Origin: Kordia jejudonensis
GTDB taxonomy: Bacteria; Bacteroidota; Bacteroidia; Flavobacteriales; Flavobacteriaceae
DNA: 57,736 nt
Direction: 5' to 3'
Assembly: GCF_001005315.1 (NCBI RefSeq)
Contig: NZ_LBMG01000042.1
Location: 1 to 57,736, forward strand
In this document: piece after piece, positions 8,452 through 18,229 of the stretch
How positions within the stretch are numbered: the stretch's first letter is position 1
Layout of the letters: each line of letters begins with the position of its first letter
The notes under the pieces: model-generated
What the model was told of the DNA's origin: nothing
Database searches by the model: none
What the model saw: the letters and a program-made list of their open reading frames with translations, nothing else
Translations under genes and position numbers: made by a program

Positions 8452-10230
8452 ATGAATATTCAAGACGTATTATCGGCAAAAGTCAAAGAAGCATTTGAAA
8501 CCTTATACAGCGCTACCTTAGACACTGTAGAATTTCAAGCAACACGAAAAGATTTTGAAGGAGACATCACCGTAGTGACGTTTCCAATGTTACGCGTTAA
8601 AAAGATGAATCCTGCACAATTGGGAGAAGAACTTGGGCAATATTTAGAAAAACATGTTGCTGAAGTAAGTCGTTTTAATGTGGTAAAAGGATTTTTGAAT
8701 TTAGTTATTGACGATTCATATTACCTAAATTTCTTTGCAAATATTACCAATAATACATCATTTGGACACGAAACGCCTGCTAAAGATGATAGTGCTGTCA
8801 TGGTTGAATATTCTTCGCCTAATACCAACAAACCGTTGCATTTAGGACACATTCGAAACAACTTATTGGGCTATAGTGTTGCAGAAATTATCAAAGCTTC
8901 TGGAAAAAAAGTATACAAAACACAGATCATCAACGATCGTGGAATTCATATCTGTAAATCCATGTTGGCTTGGCAACGTTTTGGAAACGGCGAAACACCA
9001 ACTTCAACAGGATTAAAAGGCGATAAATTAGTCGGAAACTACTATGTAGCTTTTGACAAAGCCTATAAAGAAGAAATTGCACAGTTAATTGCCAATGGAA
9101 TATCAGAAGAAGATGCAAAAAAGCAAGCGCCAATATTACTTGAAGCACAAGAAATGTTGCGTAAATGGGAAGCTGGAGACGATGCAGTGGTGGCGCTTTG
9201 GAAAAAAATGAACCAATGGGTGTATGATGGTTTTGCAACTACTTATACAAACTTAGGTGTTGATTTTGATGCGTTGTATTATGAAAGTGACACATATTTA
9301 TTAGGAAAAGACTTTGTAAAAGAAGGATTAGAAAGTGGTGTTTTCTATGCAAAAGAAGATGGTTCGGTTTGGTGCGATTTGACAGATGAAGGCTTAGATG
9401 AAAAAATTGTATTGCGAGCTGATGGAACGGCAGTGTACATGACACAAGACATCGGAACGGCAATTCAGCGTGTAAAAGATTATCCAGATATTGGCGGAAT
9501 GATTTACACGGTTGGAAACGAGCAAGATTATCACTTTAAAGTATTGTTCTTAATCTTAAAAAAGCTAGGATTCAACTGGTCTAAAAACTTACATCACTTA
9601 TCCTACGGAATGGTAGATTTACCAAGCGGAAAAATGAAAAGTCGTGAAGGAACTGTTGTAGATGCAGACGATTTAATGGTGGAAATGGCAGCAACCGCCA
9701 AAGAAATTTCACAAGAATTAGGAAAGCTAGAAGGCTATACAGACGAAGAAAAAGAAGAACTCTACAAAGTAATCGGAATGGGAGCGTTGAAGTATTTCAT
9801 CTTAAAAGTAGATCCTAAAAAACGAATCTTATTTGATCCGAAAGAATCCATTGATTTTGCAGGAAATACAGGACCTTTCATTCAATATACGTATGCGCGA
9901 ATTCAATCAATTTTGCGCAAAGCTGATTTTGATTATTCCGCAGAAATTACCGATATCGAAATTGACATTCGTGAAAAAGAAATTCTAAAACAATTACAAG
10001 GATATCCTGCGGCAATTCAGTTGGCAGCAAACAATCAAAGTCCAGCAGTCATTGCTAACTACACCTATGATTTGGTAAAACTGTACAATTCATTCTTCCA
10101 AAATATTTACATCTTAGGAGAAGAAAACGAAGCTAAAAAAGTATTCAGAGTACAATTGTCTAAAAAAGTGGGAGACACGATCAAATTAGCATTTGGATTG
10201 TTGGGAATTCAAGTTCCTGAACGAATGTAA
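8452..10230 (+). CDS. argS: Arginyl-tRNA synthetase
   Basis: Charges tRNA-Arg with arginine (class I synthetase, cytoplasm). The 592-residue length is normal. The HIGH motif is HLGH at 130-133 within NTNKPLHLGHIRNN. The KMSKS-like loop is KMKSR at 394-398, following a VDLPSG segment. The C-terminal DALR anticodon-binding domain begins near GNTGPFIQYTYAR and ends with LLGIQVPERM, the typical ArgRS terminus. An AGGAG at 8445-8449 is too close to the ATG to be a normal ribosome-binding site. Transcribed from its own promoter. Confidence 0.97.
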   Translation: MNIQDVLSAKVKEAFETLYSATLDTVEFQATRKDFEGDITVVTFPMLRVKKMNPAQLGEELGQYLEKHVAEVSRFNVVKGFLNLVIDDSYYLNFFANITNNTSFGHETPAKDDSAVMVEYSSPNTNKPLHLGHIRNNLLGYSVAEIIKASGKKVYKTQIINDRGIHICKSMLAWQRFGNGETPTSTGLKGDKLVGNYYVAFDKAYKEEIAQLIANGISEEDAKKQAPILLEAQEMLRKWEAGDDAVVALWKKMNQWVYDGFATTYTNLGVDFDALYYESDTYLLGKDFVKEGLESGVFYAKEDGSVWCDLTDEGLDEKIVLRADGTAVYMTQDIGTAIQRVKDYPDIGGMIYTVGNEQDYHFKVLFLILKKLGFNWSKNLHHLSYGMVDLPSGKMKSREGTVVDADDLMVEMAATAKEISQELGKLEGYTDEEKEELYKVIGMGALKYFILKVDPKKRILFDPKESIDFAGNTGPFIQYTYARIQSILRKADFDYSAEITDIEIDIREKEILKQLQGYPAAIQLAANNQSPAVIANYTYDLVKLYNSFFQNIYILGEENEAKKVFRVQLSKKVGDTIKLAFGLLGIQVPERM

Positions 10231-10251
10231 TTTATATAAAAATATACGCTT

Positions 10252-10297
10252 AAATCGCTTCCGCAGGCATGCAAATGTCAGTGTAAGCGATTTTTAT
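10252..10297 (+). terminator. Terminator-like hairpin after argS
   Basis: Nine-base perfect arms (10252-10260 with 10285-10293) enclose a 24-base loop and are followed by T-rich sequence. The long loop makes this weaker than the other terminators in the window. Confidence 0.5.
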
Positions 10298-10468
10298 ATT
10301 AGAAAAGTTTCTGCATCTAGATAAAAGTAGCATCTCACTCGTATTTAAAAATAAAATTTAAGTTCATATCTTAGTTGCTTCTAGGGCTGATTGAACGTTT
10401 TATAAATACTATTTAGAAACGAACGTCAAAACCTGATTCATCAATCAAAAATAATATGTCTTTTAGTT

Positions 10469-13400
10469 ATGCATAAAAAAATATTCTTTCTTCTCGTTTT
10501 TGTAGTTATATCCATTGTTCATGGACAACAGCAAACCGATGACACTGCTCATTTTACCTTAAAACCAACACTAACACCCGATGCAAAAGCAGTCATATTT
10601 AGTTACGAAGGCGATTTGTGGAAAGTTTCTTCAGATGGAGGAGAAGCGTACAGAATAACTGCCATGCAAGGCGTTGAAACAAATCCGAGTGTTTCTCCTG
10701 ATGGAAAATGGTTGGCGTTTTCAAGCTATCAATACGGAAATAATGATGTGTATATAATGCCGCTAAAAGGCGGAAAAATTACACAACTAACGTTTCATCA
10801 AGCGGATGATATGATGTCTTCTTGGAGTTGGGACAGTACAACCATCAATTTTACCTCAAACAGGTACAATTTGGAAACAAACTATACAATAGCTATAAAT
10901 GGCGGAACACCCAAAAGAACCTTTGGACACTATTTTAACAGAGTTCACAACGTGGTACAGCATCCAAAAACAAACGATATTTACTTTAACGAATCAAGTG
11001 AAGCTTCATTTGATGCCAATAGAAAAAGATACAAAGGCGATTACAATCCTGATATAAAATCATACAATCAACAAACAAAAAAATACACACAGCATACAAC
11101 CTACAGAGGAAAAGATTTTGCAACAACTATCGATGCTGCTGGAAATATCTATTTTCAATCAGACAGCGGAAATGGTGAGTACAATTTATACAAACTAGAA
11201 AACGGAACTTCCACACAATTGACCAATTTTTCTACGTCAATTATGTGGCCAAAAGTAAGCGCGAATGGTGAAAAAATAGTGTTCCGAAAAGACTATCAAT
11301 TGTTTGTATATGATGTAGCCAATAAAACGACTAAAAAGCTGAAAATTAACATCAGTAACAATTCTACACTCGAAAAAGAAGAGTCGTATACAGTCAAAGG
11401 TGCAATCACTTTTTTCGATGTTTCTTCTGATGGAAAAAAGATGGCATTTGTTGCGAGAGGAAAATTATTTGTCTCTGATGTAAAAGGCAAATTTGTCAAA
11501 GAAATACCAACCAATTCATTAGAAGCTGTCAAGGAAGTAAAATGGCTAAAGGACAACAATTCGCTGCTGTTTTCTCAATCAGACAAAGGATATTACAATT
11601 GGTTTGTAACAAGCGTAACTAGTAAATTTGAAACAAAACAACTTACAAAAAATACACAAAACAATAGGCAAATTACGTTTAATGCAGACAAAACCAAAGG
11701 TGTGTATTTGCGAGGGAGAAACGACATCTATATTCTAGATTTAGAAACTTTTAAAAGTGAATTGATAGTGACAGATGAATTGTGGGGATTTTACAATTCA
11801 AATCCACAATTTTCTCCTGATGGAAAGTATATTTCATACACTGCATACAGAGATTTTGAAGCAGATATTTTTGTGTACAACATAGCTTCAAAAAAATCAA
11901 TCAATCTGACAAAAACCAAAGTTTCCGAACGTGAACCAATTTGGTCTGCAGATGGAAAATACATCTATTTATCTTCTGAAAGAACAGCGCCGAGCTTTCC
12001 TAGTGGTGGAAGTGGAAACTCTAAAGTATATAAAATGGCTTTAGACAAATATGAAAAACCATTTAAAATTGATAAAATAAACGCGCTTTTTAAAGAGGAA
12101 AAGAAAAAAGAAAAAGACGAGAAAGACGGAAAAGATAAAAAAACCACCAAGAAAAAGGAAGAAGTTATCGTGGCAATCAACGAAAAAGGATTGATGGATC
12201 GGTTAACCTTAGTCAGTCCGCAATTTGGTAATCAACATAGTATCACTGTTGTAAATGATGGAGAGAAAACGCATGTATTGTATGTATCAAATCATGATCA
12301 AGGGAAAAGAAAGTTGTGGAAAACAACTTTAGCGCCTTTTGAAAACAATAAAACAGTGAAATTAAGTGATAAGACAATAAATGGCTATCAATTTAACTCT
12401 GTTGGAAAAAAACACTTTATATTATCAGGTGGAAATATAAGTACGGTAGATTTAAAAGCCAACAAGCTACAACCCGTAACAATTGATTATCGCTTTCATA
12501 AATCGTTGTCAAATGAATTTGATCAAATGTATTATGAAGCTTGGGCAGGAATGGAAGAGAATTATTATGATGAAAATTTCCACGGAGAAAACTGGCAAAA
12601 ATTAAGAGATCAATATGCTACATATTTACCGTATGTGTCTAGCAGAGCAAATTTAAGATTAATCTTTAACGATATGTTGGGCGAGTTAAATACATCTCAT
12701 TCTGGGTTTCGATCGTCTGGAAAAGAAGAAGAAACCTATCACGGGACACGTACATCAGAGACAGGAATTATTTTCAATACCGAAAATCCGTTTGTCGTAG
12801 AAAGAATTGTTACAGAAGGACCAACTGATATCAAAAATAAAGATCTTAAGAAAGGCGATAAATTAGTTGCCGTAAATGGCAAACGAATAAATGAAAAATC
12901 TAACAGAGAACAGTATTTTGCCAATCCAAAATTTAATGAGGAATTACAATTAACATTCAGCCGTAACAACAAAGAATTTAAGGTAAATATACATGCAATA
13001 TCTTTTTGGGGACTTAAAGACTTATTGATTGACGAATGGCAAGATCAAAATCAGGCACATGTAGATAAAAAGTCTAACAATAAAATTGCGTATGTGTGTA
13101 TGAAAGATATGGGAAGACGAGAGTTGACCAAATTCTATCAAGATTTAATTAGTGATGAAGCGTATAAAGAAGGTTTAATTTTAGATTTACGTTGGAATAC
13201 AGGAGGAAATGTACATGATGCAGTATTGAATTTCTTGCGACAAAAACAATACCTAAACTGGAAATATAGAGAGGGAAAATTAACAAGTCAATCTAACTTT
13301 AATTACGGTGACAAACCAATTGTGTTACTCATCAATGAACAATCGTTATCGGATGCAGAAATGACGGCTGCTGGTTTTAAAGAATTAAAAATTGGAACCA

Positions 13401-13639
13401 TTGTAGGTACTGAAACTTATCGTTGGATTATTTTTACAACCAGTAAATCATTAGTCGATGGTTCTTCATATCGATTGCCAACTTGGGGATGTTATACCTT
13501 AGATGGGAAAGATTTAGAAATGAGCGGAGTTGCGCCAGATGTATATGTTGGTGAAAATTTTAAGCAGCGTTTGGAGAATGAAATGCCACAACTAGATAAA
13601 GCAATTGAAATTATACTGAAAGAATTGAATAAAAAATAA
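10469..13639 (+). CDS. Tricorn-like S41 protease with PD40 propeller
   Basis: 1056 residues with a signal peptide (MHKKIFFLLVFVVISIVHGQ). The N-terminal half holds PD40/TolB-type propeller blades, with repeated SPDGKWLAFSS, SPDGKYISYT and SADGKYIYLSS. A Lys/Glu-rich linker sits near residues 540-570. A tricorn core-1 region, a PDZ domain (GPTDIKNKDLKKGDKLVAVN) and the S41 peptidase domain follow. The probable nucleophile is in QSLSDAEM (958-965; Ser961 by family alignment). Archaeal tricorn is a large cytosolic peptidase, whereas this bacterial form carries an export signal and probably acts in the periplasm. Single gene, no operon partner on the same strand. Confidence 0.9.
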   Translation: MHKKIFFLLVFVVISIVHGQQQTDDTAHFTLKPTLTPDAKAVIFSYEGDLWKVSSDGGEAYRITAMQGVETNPSVSPDGKWLAFSSYQYGNNDVYIMPLKGGKITQLTFHQADDMMSSWSWDSTTINFTSNRYNLETNYTIAINGGTPKRTFGHYFNRVHNVVQHPKTNDIYFNESSEASFDANRKRYKGDYNPDIKSYNQQTKKYTQHTTYRGKDFATTIDAAGNIYFQSDSGNGEYNLYKLENGTSTQLTNFSTSIMWPKVSANGEKIVFRKDYQLFVYDVANKTTKKLKINISNNSTLEKEESYTVKGAITFFDVSSDGKKMAFVARGKLFVSDVKGKFVKEIPTNSLEAVKEVKWLKDNNSLLFSQSDKGYYNWFVTSVTSKFETKQLTKNTQNNRQITFNADKTKGVYLRGRNDIYILDLETFKSELIVTDELWGFYNSNPQFSPDGKYISYTAYRDFEADIFVYNIASKKSINLTKTKVSEREPIWSADGKYIYLSSERTAPSFPSGGSGNSKVYKMALDKYEKPFKIDKINALFKEEKKKEKDEKDGKDKKTTKKKEEVIVAINEKGLMDRLTLVSPQFGNQHSITVVNDGEKTHVLYVSNHDQGKRKLWKTTLAPFENNKTVKLSDKTINGYQFNSVGKKHFILSGGNISTVDLKANKLQPVTIDYRFHKSLSNEFDQMYYEAWAGMEENYYDENFHGENWQKLRDQYATYLPYVSSRANLRLIFNDMLGELNTSHSGFRSSGKEEETYHGTRTSETGIIFNTENPFVVERIVTEGPTDIKNKDLKKGDKLVAVNGKRINEKSNREQYFANPKFNEELQLTFSRNNKEFKVNIHAISFWGLKDLLIDEWQDQNQAHVDKKSNNKIAYVCMKDMGRRELTKFYQDLISDEAYKEGLILDLRWNTGGNVHDAVLNFLRQKQYLNWKYREGKLTSQSNFNYGDKPIVLLINEQSLSDAEMTAAGFKELKIGTIVGTETYRWIIFTTSKSLVDGSSYRLPTWGCYTLDGKDLEMSGVAPDVYVGENFKQRLENEMPQLDKAIEIILKELNKK

Positions 13640-13658
13640 ATGAATCAATAGTCATTTA

Positions 13659-13700
13659 TCAAAAAATCATTCGAAAACTCAAACTTGGCGTAAGGCTAAA
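13659..13700 (-). pseudogene. Remnant of a TonB-dependent receptor 3' end
   Basis: Read on the minus strand, this stretch encodes SLTPSLSFRMIF and a stop. It resembles the last codons of the receptor gene ending at 14283 (ITPNLSFRVDF and stop), and the DNA is also very similar over about 27 bases. The remnant overlaps, in another frame, the end of the small gene at 13679. It suggests that a second receptor copy was once here and was lost. Confidence 0.55.
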
Positions 13701-14158
13701 TTTTGTTTTTTTGTAAGCGCTATTTTTCTTGAATATAATAGGTTTAATAACTGCACTTTAGTTTTCATTTGCTGTAAAGCAGAAAATTGGAATTCAAGGC
13801 TTTTAATAAGGAAAACGGTATTGCTTTTAGTCAATTCTAAATTACGCAATCTTTCATATAAACTGTCAGATAAATTTTCATCATGCGTTTCCTTCATGTG
13901 CGCTAGATAATTACTAAATGTCATATCTTTAAACAGAAGTTTATTGGCAGCATTCGCTTTTACAATATAGTTTTCGATGTCTAGTTGAACTTCTTCCGAT
14001 AGCTTTTGAGTTGCTTTAAATTGTGTTTCTAAAGGATCAGTTTCTTCTGCTACTTCTACTATTTCTTCTTCTTTTGGTTTTGAAAAAAAACTGTATTTAA
14101 AACATATAATAGCAATGATAATAGTGATAAATCCTAAAATTCCAATAGTTGTTCCCAT
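13679..14158 (-). CDS. Small membrane-anchored coiled-coil protein, unknown function
   Basis: 159 residues from the ATG at 14158, which begins MGTTIGILGFITIIIAIICF, a single membrane segment. A TTG 36 bases upstream would add 12 residues and is less likely. After an acidic stretch (EEEIVEVAEETD) the rest is predicted helical and charged. The cytoplasmic or periplasmic domain contains no motif that I recognise. Its final codons lie inside a leftover receptor tail (13659-13700), so the C-terminus may have been altered by recombination. Confidence 0.6.
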   Translation of the reverse strand: MGTTIGILGFITIIIAIICFKYSFFSKPKEEEIVEVAEETDPLETQFKATQKLSEEVQLDIENYIVKANAANKLLFKDMTFSNYLAHMKETHDENLSDSLYERLRNLELTKSNTVFLIKSLEFQFSALQQMKTKVQLLNLLYSRKIALTKKQNLALRQV

Positions 14159-14282
14159 GTATTTTAAAACTATAATAATATAATTAAAGATCAAAGTTGC
14201 TTATCATTTTTTTAACACAAATTAAGAAGATGACCTATTTGTTATGTGAAGGCTAAGGATTAGATAAAAAAGAATATAAAGC

Positions 14283-16589
14283 TTAAAAATCCACCCGAAA
14301 ACTCAAATTTGGCGTAATGCCCAATGCACGATTTTGAACTTGAGAAATAACTTCGTTATCTAAATTATAATATTCGTTCAATACATTTTGCTGATCAAAT
14401 ACGTTCCAAACAGCGCATCCAATTTTAGCATTGATCTTTTTCTTTTTTGAAAGTGTCAAGCGATACGTCGCGGAAAAATCCGTTCTAAAATAATCATCTA
14501 AATTTTCCGAATTTGGCGAATTGTAATTAATATCTCCACTAATAACAGAAGGATTTCCAATAGAAGTTGTCGGTATTCCAGAACGATAATATGTTCCTAA
14601 AGAGAACTCAAATGCTTTCCAAGAATAAGTGCCGCCAAGTGTCAAATTGTGCGTAATGTCTAAGTTATTCGGAAAATGTTCGCCATTATTCAACGACATA
14701 AATTCATAATTATTGGTACTAAACGAATAACTCATCCACGTATTGAAATCGTGCCATTTTTTATTAACTAACACATCAATTCCTTTGGTAGTGTAACTTC
14801 CCACGGCATTCACAAATTGAAACTGATTTTGAAATCCTTGACTTCGTGTCGTAATGCCATCCACTTCTTTAATATAGGCTTCTGCGCTAATGAGCAAGTT
14901 GTTTTTTGTGTATTGTATGCCAACGGAAGCTTGTTTACTTCTAATAAGTGGCACAGAAGTTCCGTTTGCCAGCGTCCAACGACGTTTTTCAATCCCTAAA
15001 AAATCATTCTGTAAATCTATAATTTGTGAAATAGCTTGACTTTTATATTCGCCCAAGACCAATACACTAAAATAATTTGAAAATTGTTGTCTAAAATTCA
15101 AACGCGGTTCAAAACGAAATACGTCAATCTCTCCATAATGATTACCGCGAATTCCAACATTGATCATCGTTCGGTAACTGTCCGAAATATAATTTAACTC
15201 TGAATATACAGCATGATTTCGCATGACATCTTTACGATCGCTTCGAAATTGTGGATTGCTTACATCTTGAATATTCGTAATACCAATCTCTGAAAATTGA
15301 TATCCATTTTGCGTAGTAAAGTTTTCATTGATGCGATATTTTGTGTGAAATTTAAGAGCGCTATCTGCCAAATCATTTTCCTGAAATAGGCGTTGATTGT
15401 TGGTAATATCAAAGTTGGTCGCTTCCAAATTGTAATTGGAAGAATACAATTGCACTTGCGTAGAAAACGAAGATGACCATTCCCGATTGTACGTCAGACC
15501 TGCGGCTAAATTTCGTTGTGTAATGCCACTATTTACGGTTTGAACCCGATTATTAAACAAACCTTCTTCGGTATAACTCAAATCGTTAAAAATAGTCAGG
15601 AAACTCAGTTGTAAATTGTCTTTTTTAGAAATATCATAGATCAACTTTGTACTCATGTCATAGAAATAAAAATCTCTATTTGTGGTTACGGTACTATTGG
15701 TTTGTTGAGTGTTATTTGTGATGTCTGTATCTTGAAAAATTCGATCAAAATATACCGTATACGTTGGTGTTTCAACCAAATCGGTAATAGAACGACGCGC
15801 CGAAACTTGTACTTCCATTTTTTTGTTGAGTTGAATTTTAGCAAAACCATCCGCATGAATCAAGTTCAATCCAGCGCCAGCTTGCAAAGAATCATTTGGA
15901 TGTGCATCTAATTGCATTTGAATCATCCCAGAAACGCCATCGCCATACTTTGCGCTTGTTCCATTTTTAGTGACTGTAATTTTGTCTAAAAAATACGGAT
16001 TAAAGGCAGAAATTAGGCCGAAAAAATGACCCGATTGATACATTTTAATATCATCCCACAATAAAATATTTTGATCATTTGTTCCACCACGAATATTGAT
16101 ATTAGAAACCGTTTCGTTACTACTAGAAATACCTGGAAGTGCCTGAATTGTCAATAAAACATCAGGTTCCGTAACGCCTGGAAGAATACTAAAATCTTTA
16201 GGTTTTACGGTAATTTGTCCTGTTCTATTGGTGGAAATTCCAGATGCAATATATTCTGTTAAGTAAATTTCGTCTAACTCCTGAATTTGTTCTGTAAACA
16301 CCGTAATTGCAATATATCGGCCATTAATCAAGGTAAAACGCAAATTGGTTTCCGCTTCAAAACTCTTTAGAATGGCTTCAAGTGAAGTAGTGTTTTTTTG
16401 GGGAGTTACATACACATTCTCAATAAACGCATCGACATATGAAAAAACGACATCATATTCTTTTTCTATACTGGGCAGTAATTTAGACAGTAATATAGTG
16501 TTCTCTTGATTTTTCTGTGCGTTAACTAGCTGAAAAATAAGAAAGAAGCAGAGAAAAGTGAATACGGTTACTACACGTTTTTTAGTCAC
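14283..16589 (-). CDS. TonB-dependent receptor with N-terminal STN signalling domain
   Basis: 768 residues with a signal peptide. Residues about 30-110 form a secretin/TonB N-terminal (STN) domain (TILLSKLLPSIEKEYDVVFSY), which passes ligand signals to FecR proteins. A plug domain follows, with NINIRGGTNDQNILLWDD and the LDKITVTKNG segment. The C-terminal barrel ends in LSFRVDF, the usual terminal aromatic. It overlaps the upstream fecR gene by 8 bases, so translation is coupled. Together with the ECF sigma gene it forms a cell-surface signalling system that probably controls uptake of an iron complex or a polymer fragment. The substrate cannot be named. Confidence 0.93.
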   Translation of the reverse strand: MTKKRVVTVFTFLCFFLIFQLVNAQKNQENTILLSKLLPSIEKEYDVVFSYVDAFIENVYVTPQKNTTSLEAILKSFEAETNLRFTLINGRYIAITVFTEQIQELDEIYLTEYIASGISTNRTGQITVKPKDFSILPGVTEPDVLLTIQALPGISSSNETVSNINIRGGTNDQNILLWDDIKMYQSGHFFGLISAFNPYFLDKITVTKNGTSAKYGDGVSGMIQMQLDAHPNDSLQAGAGLNLIHADGFAKIQLNKKMEVQVSARRSITDLVETPTYTVYFDRIFQDTDITNNTQQTNSTVTTNRDFYFYDMSTKLIYDISKKDNLQLSFLTIFNDLSYTEEGLFNNRVQTVNSGITQRNLAAGLTYNREWSSSFSTQVQLYSSNYNLEATNFDITNNQRLFQENDLADSALKFHTKYRINENFTTQNGYQFSEIGITNIQDVSNPQFRSDRKDVMRNHAVYSELNYISDSYRTMINVGIRGNHYGEIDVFRFEPRLNFRQQFSNYFSVLVLGEYKSQAISQIIDLQNDFLGIEKRRWTLANGTSVPLIRSKQASVGIQYTKNNLLISAEAYIKEVDGITTRSQGFQNQFQFVNAVGSYTTKGIDVLVNKKWHDFNTWMSYSFSTNNYEFMSLNNGEHFPNNLDITHNLTLGGTYSWKAFEFSLGTYYRSGIPTTSIGNPSVISGDINYNSPNSENLDDYFRTDFSATYRLTLSKKKKINAKIGCAVWNVFDQQNVLNEYYNLDNEVISQVQNRALGITPNLSFRVDF

Positions 16590-17481
16590 GTTTTAAAATA
16601 ATCGTGTTTTGGTTTTTTTGATACTTCAGTTGTGATGGTATCGTGATCGATTGCAAAGCCATATCCATATTGGTATGCGTGAAACCGCAAGTAACTATTT
16701 GCGCAGTATCTACGTTGCTGGCATCGATTGTTACATTATACTGTCGTTCAAATTCTTGAATAACTTCTCGTAAAGGTAAGCTTTTAAAAGAACTTTCATT
16801 GCGAATCCATGAAGGTTCTTTTAGCATTTCTTTTTCATTGTGAATTTGTTTCCCATCGAGTATTAAAAAGCGTTGTCCTGGTTTTAGAACAATATTTGTA
16901 TTCTTGTGATGTACCTTTACAGAACCTTCATAGCAAAAGACTTCGAAGAGGTTTTTACGTTGTTTTACATTGAATTCTGTTCCTAAAACAGTTACAATTC
17001 CCGCATCCGTAACCACGCTAAAAGTAGCACCTTTTGCAACTTTAAAATACGCTTCTCCTGTTAAGTTGACTTCTCTATTTTCATCCCAAGAATCTTCATT
17101 ATAAACTAAACTTGAAACCGCATTTAGTTGCACCGCAGAAGTATCAGGTAATTTAACAGAAGTTTTTGCTGCAATTTCAGTTTCTATAGTAGTCGGATTG
17201 GAACTGGTGGTATATACATACGTACCAAATCCAATAGCTAAAATAGCCGCAATGCGCAACAAAGGTTTGAACCACGAAGTAGATTTCGGTGCTTCTTTTT
17301 GTTTTGGTGTTTGTATCGCATTATAAGCCGCCTCAACATCAACGTCGGGCGCTTTAAAATACTGTAGGGCAGCGTTCATCTTTGTCAATTCCTCATAATC
17401 TTCTAGCTTTTTAAAAGCTTCCAACTCTTTAGGAGTCAACGAGTGATCTAGCCATTTCTGTAGTAATTCTTCTCGTGTCAT
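16582..17481 (-). CDS. FecR-family anti-sigma factor
   Basis: 299 residues. The cytoplasmic N-terminus (MTREELLQKWLDHSLTPKEL) would bind the ECF sigma factor, and a single membrane segment lies near residues 73-90. The periplasmic FecR domain spans about 95-205 (TSVKLPDTSAVQLNAVSSL; LTGEAYFKV; VLGTEFNV). The DUF4974-type C-terminus (LREVIQEFERQYNVTID) contacts the receptor STN domain. The stop overlaps the receptor start. Unusually, 748 bases including about 80 copies of a heptamer separate it from the sigma gene. A -7-like TATATTTA at 17544-17537 on the minus strand may give it a separate promoter. Confidence 0.93.
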   Translation of the reverse strand: MTREELLQKWLDHSLTPKELEAFKKLEDYEELTKMNAALQYFKAPDVDVEAAYNAIQTPKQKEAPKSTSWFKPLLRIAAILAIGFGTYVYTTSSNPTTIETEIAAKTSVKLPDTSAVQLNAVSSLVYNEDSWDENREVNLTGEAYFKVAKGATFSVVTDAGIVTVLGTEFNVKQRKNLFEVFCYEGSVKVHHKNTNIVLKPGQRFLILDGKQIHNEKEMLKEPSWIRNESSFKSLPLREVIQEFERQYNVTIDASNVDTAQIVTCGFTHTNMDMALQSITIPSQLKYQKNQNTIILKRD

Positions 17482-17610
17482 AATCGTTTCTTATCTATAT
17501 AACAACCAATAGTTTAAAATTCCCCTATTTTTACTGTAAATATACTTTTTTTAATTTTTTACGTTGTCCTATATTTTTATTAGCAATAAAACTGTTATTT
17601 CTAGATACAA

Positions 17611-17626
17611 TTTTTTTGCAAAAAAA
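17611..17626. repeat. Perfect 16-bp palindrome (T7GCA7)
   Basis: Seven T, GC, seven A lie between the heptamer array and fecR. It could be a hairpin or a binding site. No function is assigned. Confidence 0.45.
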
Positions 17627-17659
17627 TCACTCGAAATGACGCTAGAATATTTAATTTCC

Positions 17660-18220
17660 ATCTAACATCTAACATCTAACATCTAACATCTAACATCTAA
17701 CATCTAACATCTAACATCTAACATCTAACATCTAACATCTAACATCTAACATCTAACATCTAACATCTAACATCTAACATCTAACATCTAACATCTAACA
17801 TCTAACATCTAACATCTAACATCTAACATCTAACATCTAACATCTAACATCTAACATCTAACATCTAACATCTAACATCTAACATCTAACATCTAACATC
17901 TAACATCTAACATCTAACATCTAACATCTAACATCTAACATCTAACATCTAACATCTAACATCTAACATCTAACATCTAACATCTAACATCTAACATCTA
18001 ACATCTAACATCTAACATCTAACATCTAACATCTAACATCTAACATCTAACATCTAACATCTAACATCTAACATCTAACATCTAACATCTAACATCTAAC
18101 ATCTAACATCTAACATCTAACATCTAACATCTAACATCTAACATCTAACATCTAACATCTAACATCTAACATCTAACATCTAACATCTAACATCTAACAT
18201 CTAACATCTAACATCTAACA
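17660..18220. repeat. Perfect heptamer tandem array, unit ATCTAAC, about 80 copies
   Basis: 561 bases of uninterrupted period-7 repeat. I checked the phase at the start of every 60-base line and it never slips. It fills most of the sigma to anti-sigma gap, and the transcribed (minus) strand reads GTTAGAT. Each frame on that strand meets TAG every 21 bases, so it cannot be coding. Three A/T-rich heptads in the same phase (18220-18240) lead into it from the end of the sigma gene. There are no spacers, so it is not CRISPR. Perfect identity suggests recent expansion by slippage. Confidence 0.97.
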
Positions 18221-18229
18221 ATTCATAAT

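Noticed and set aside
17660-18220. CRISPR array
   Set aside because: Direct 7-bp repeat without spacers; no cas genes nearby.
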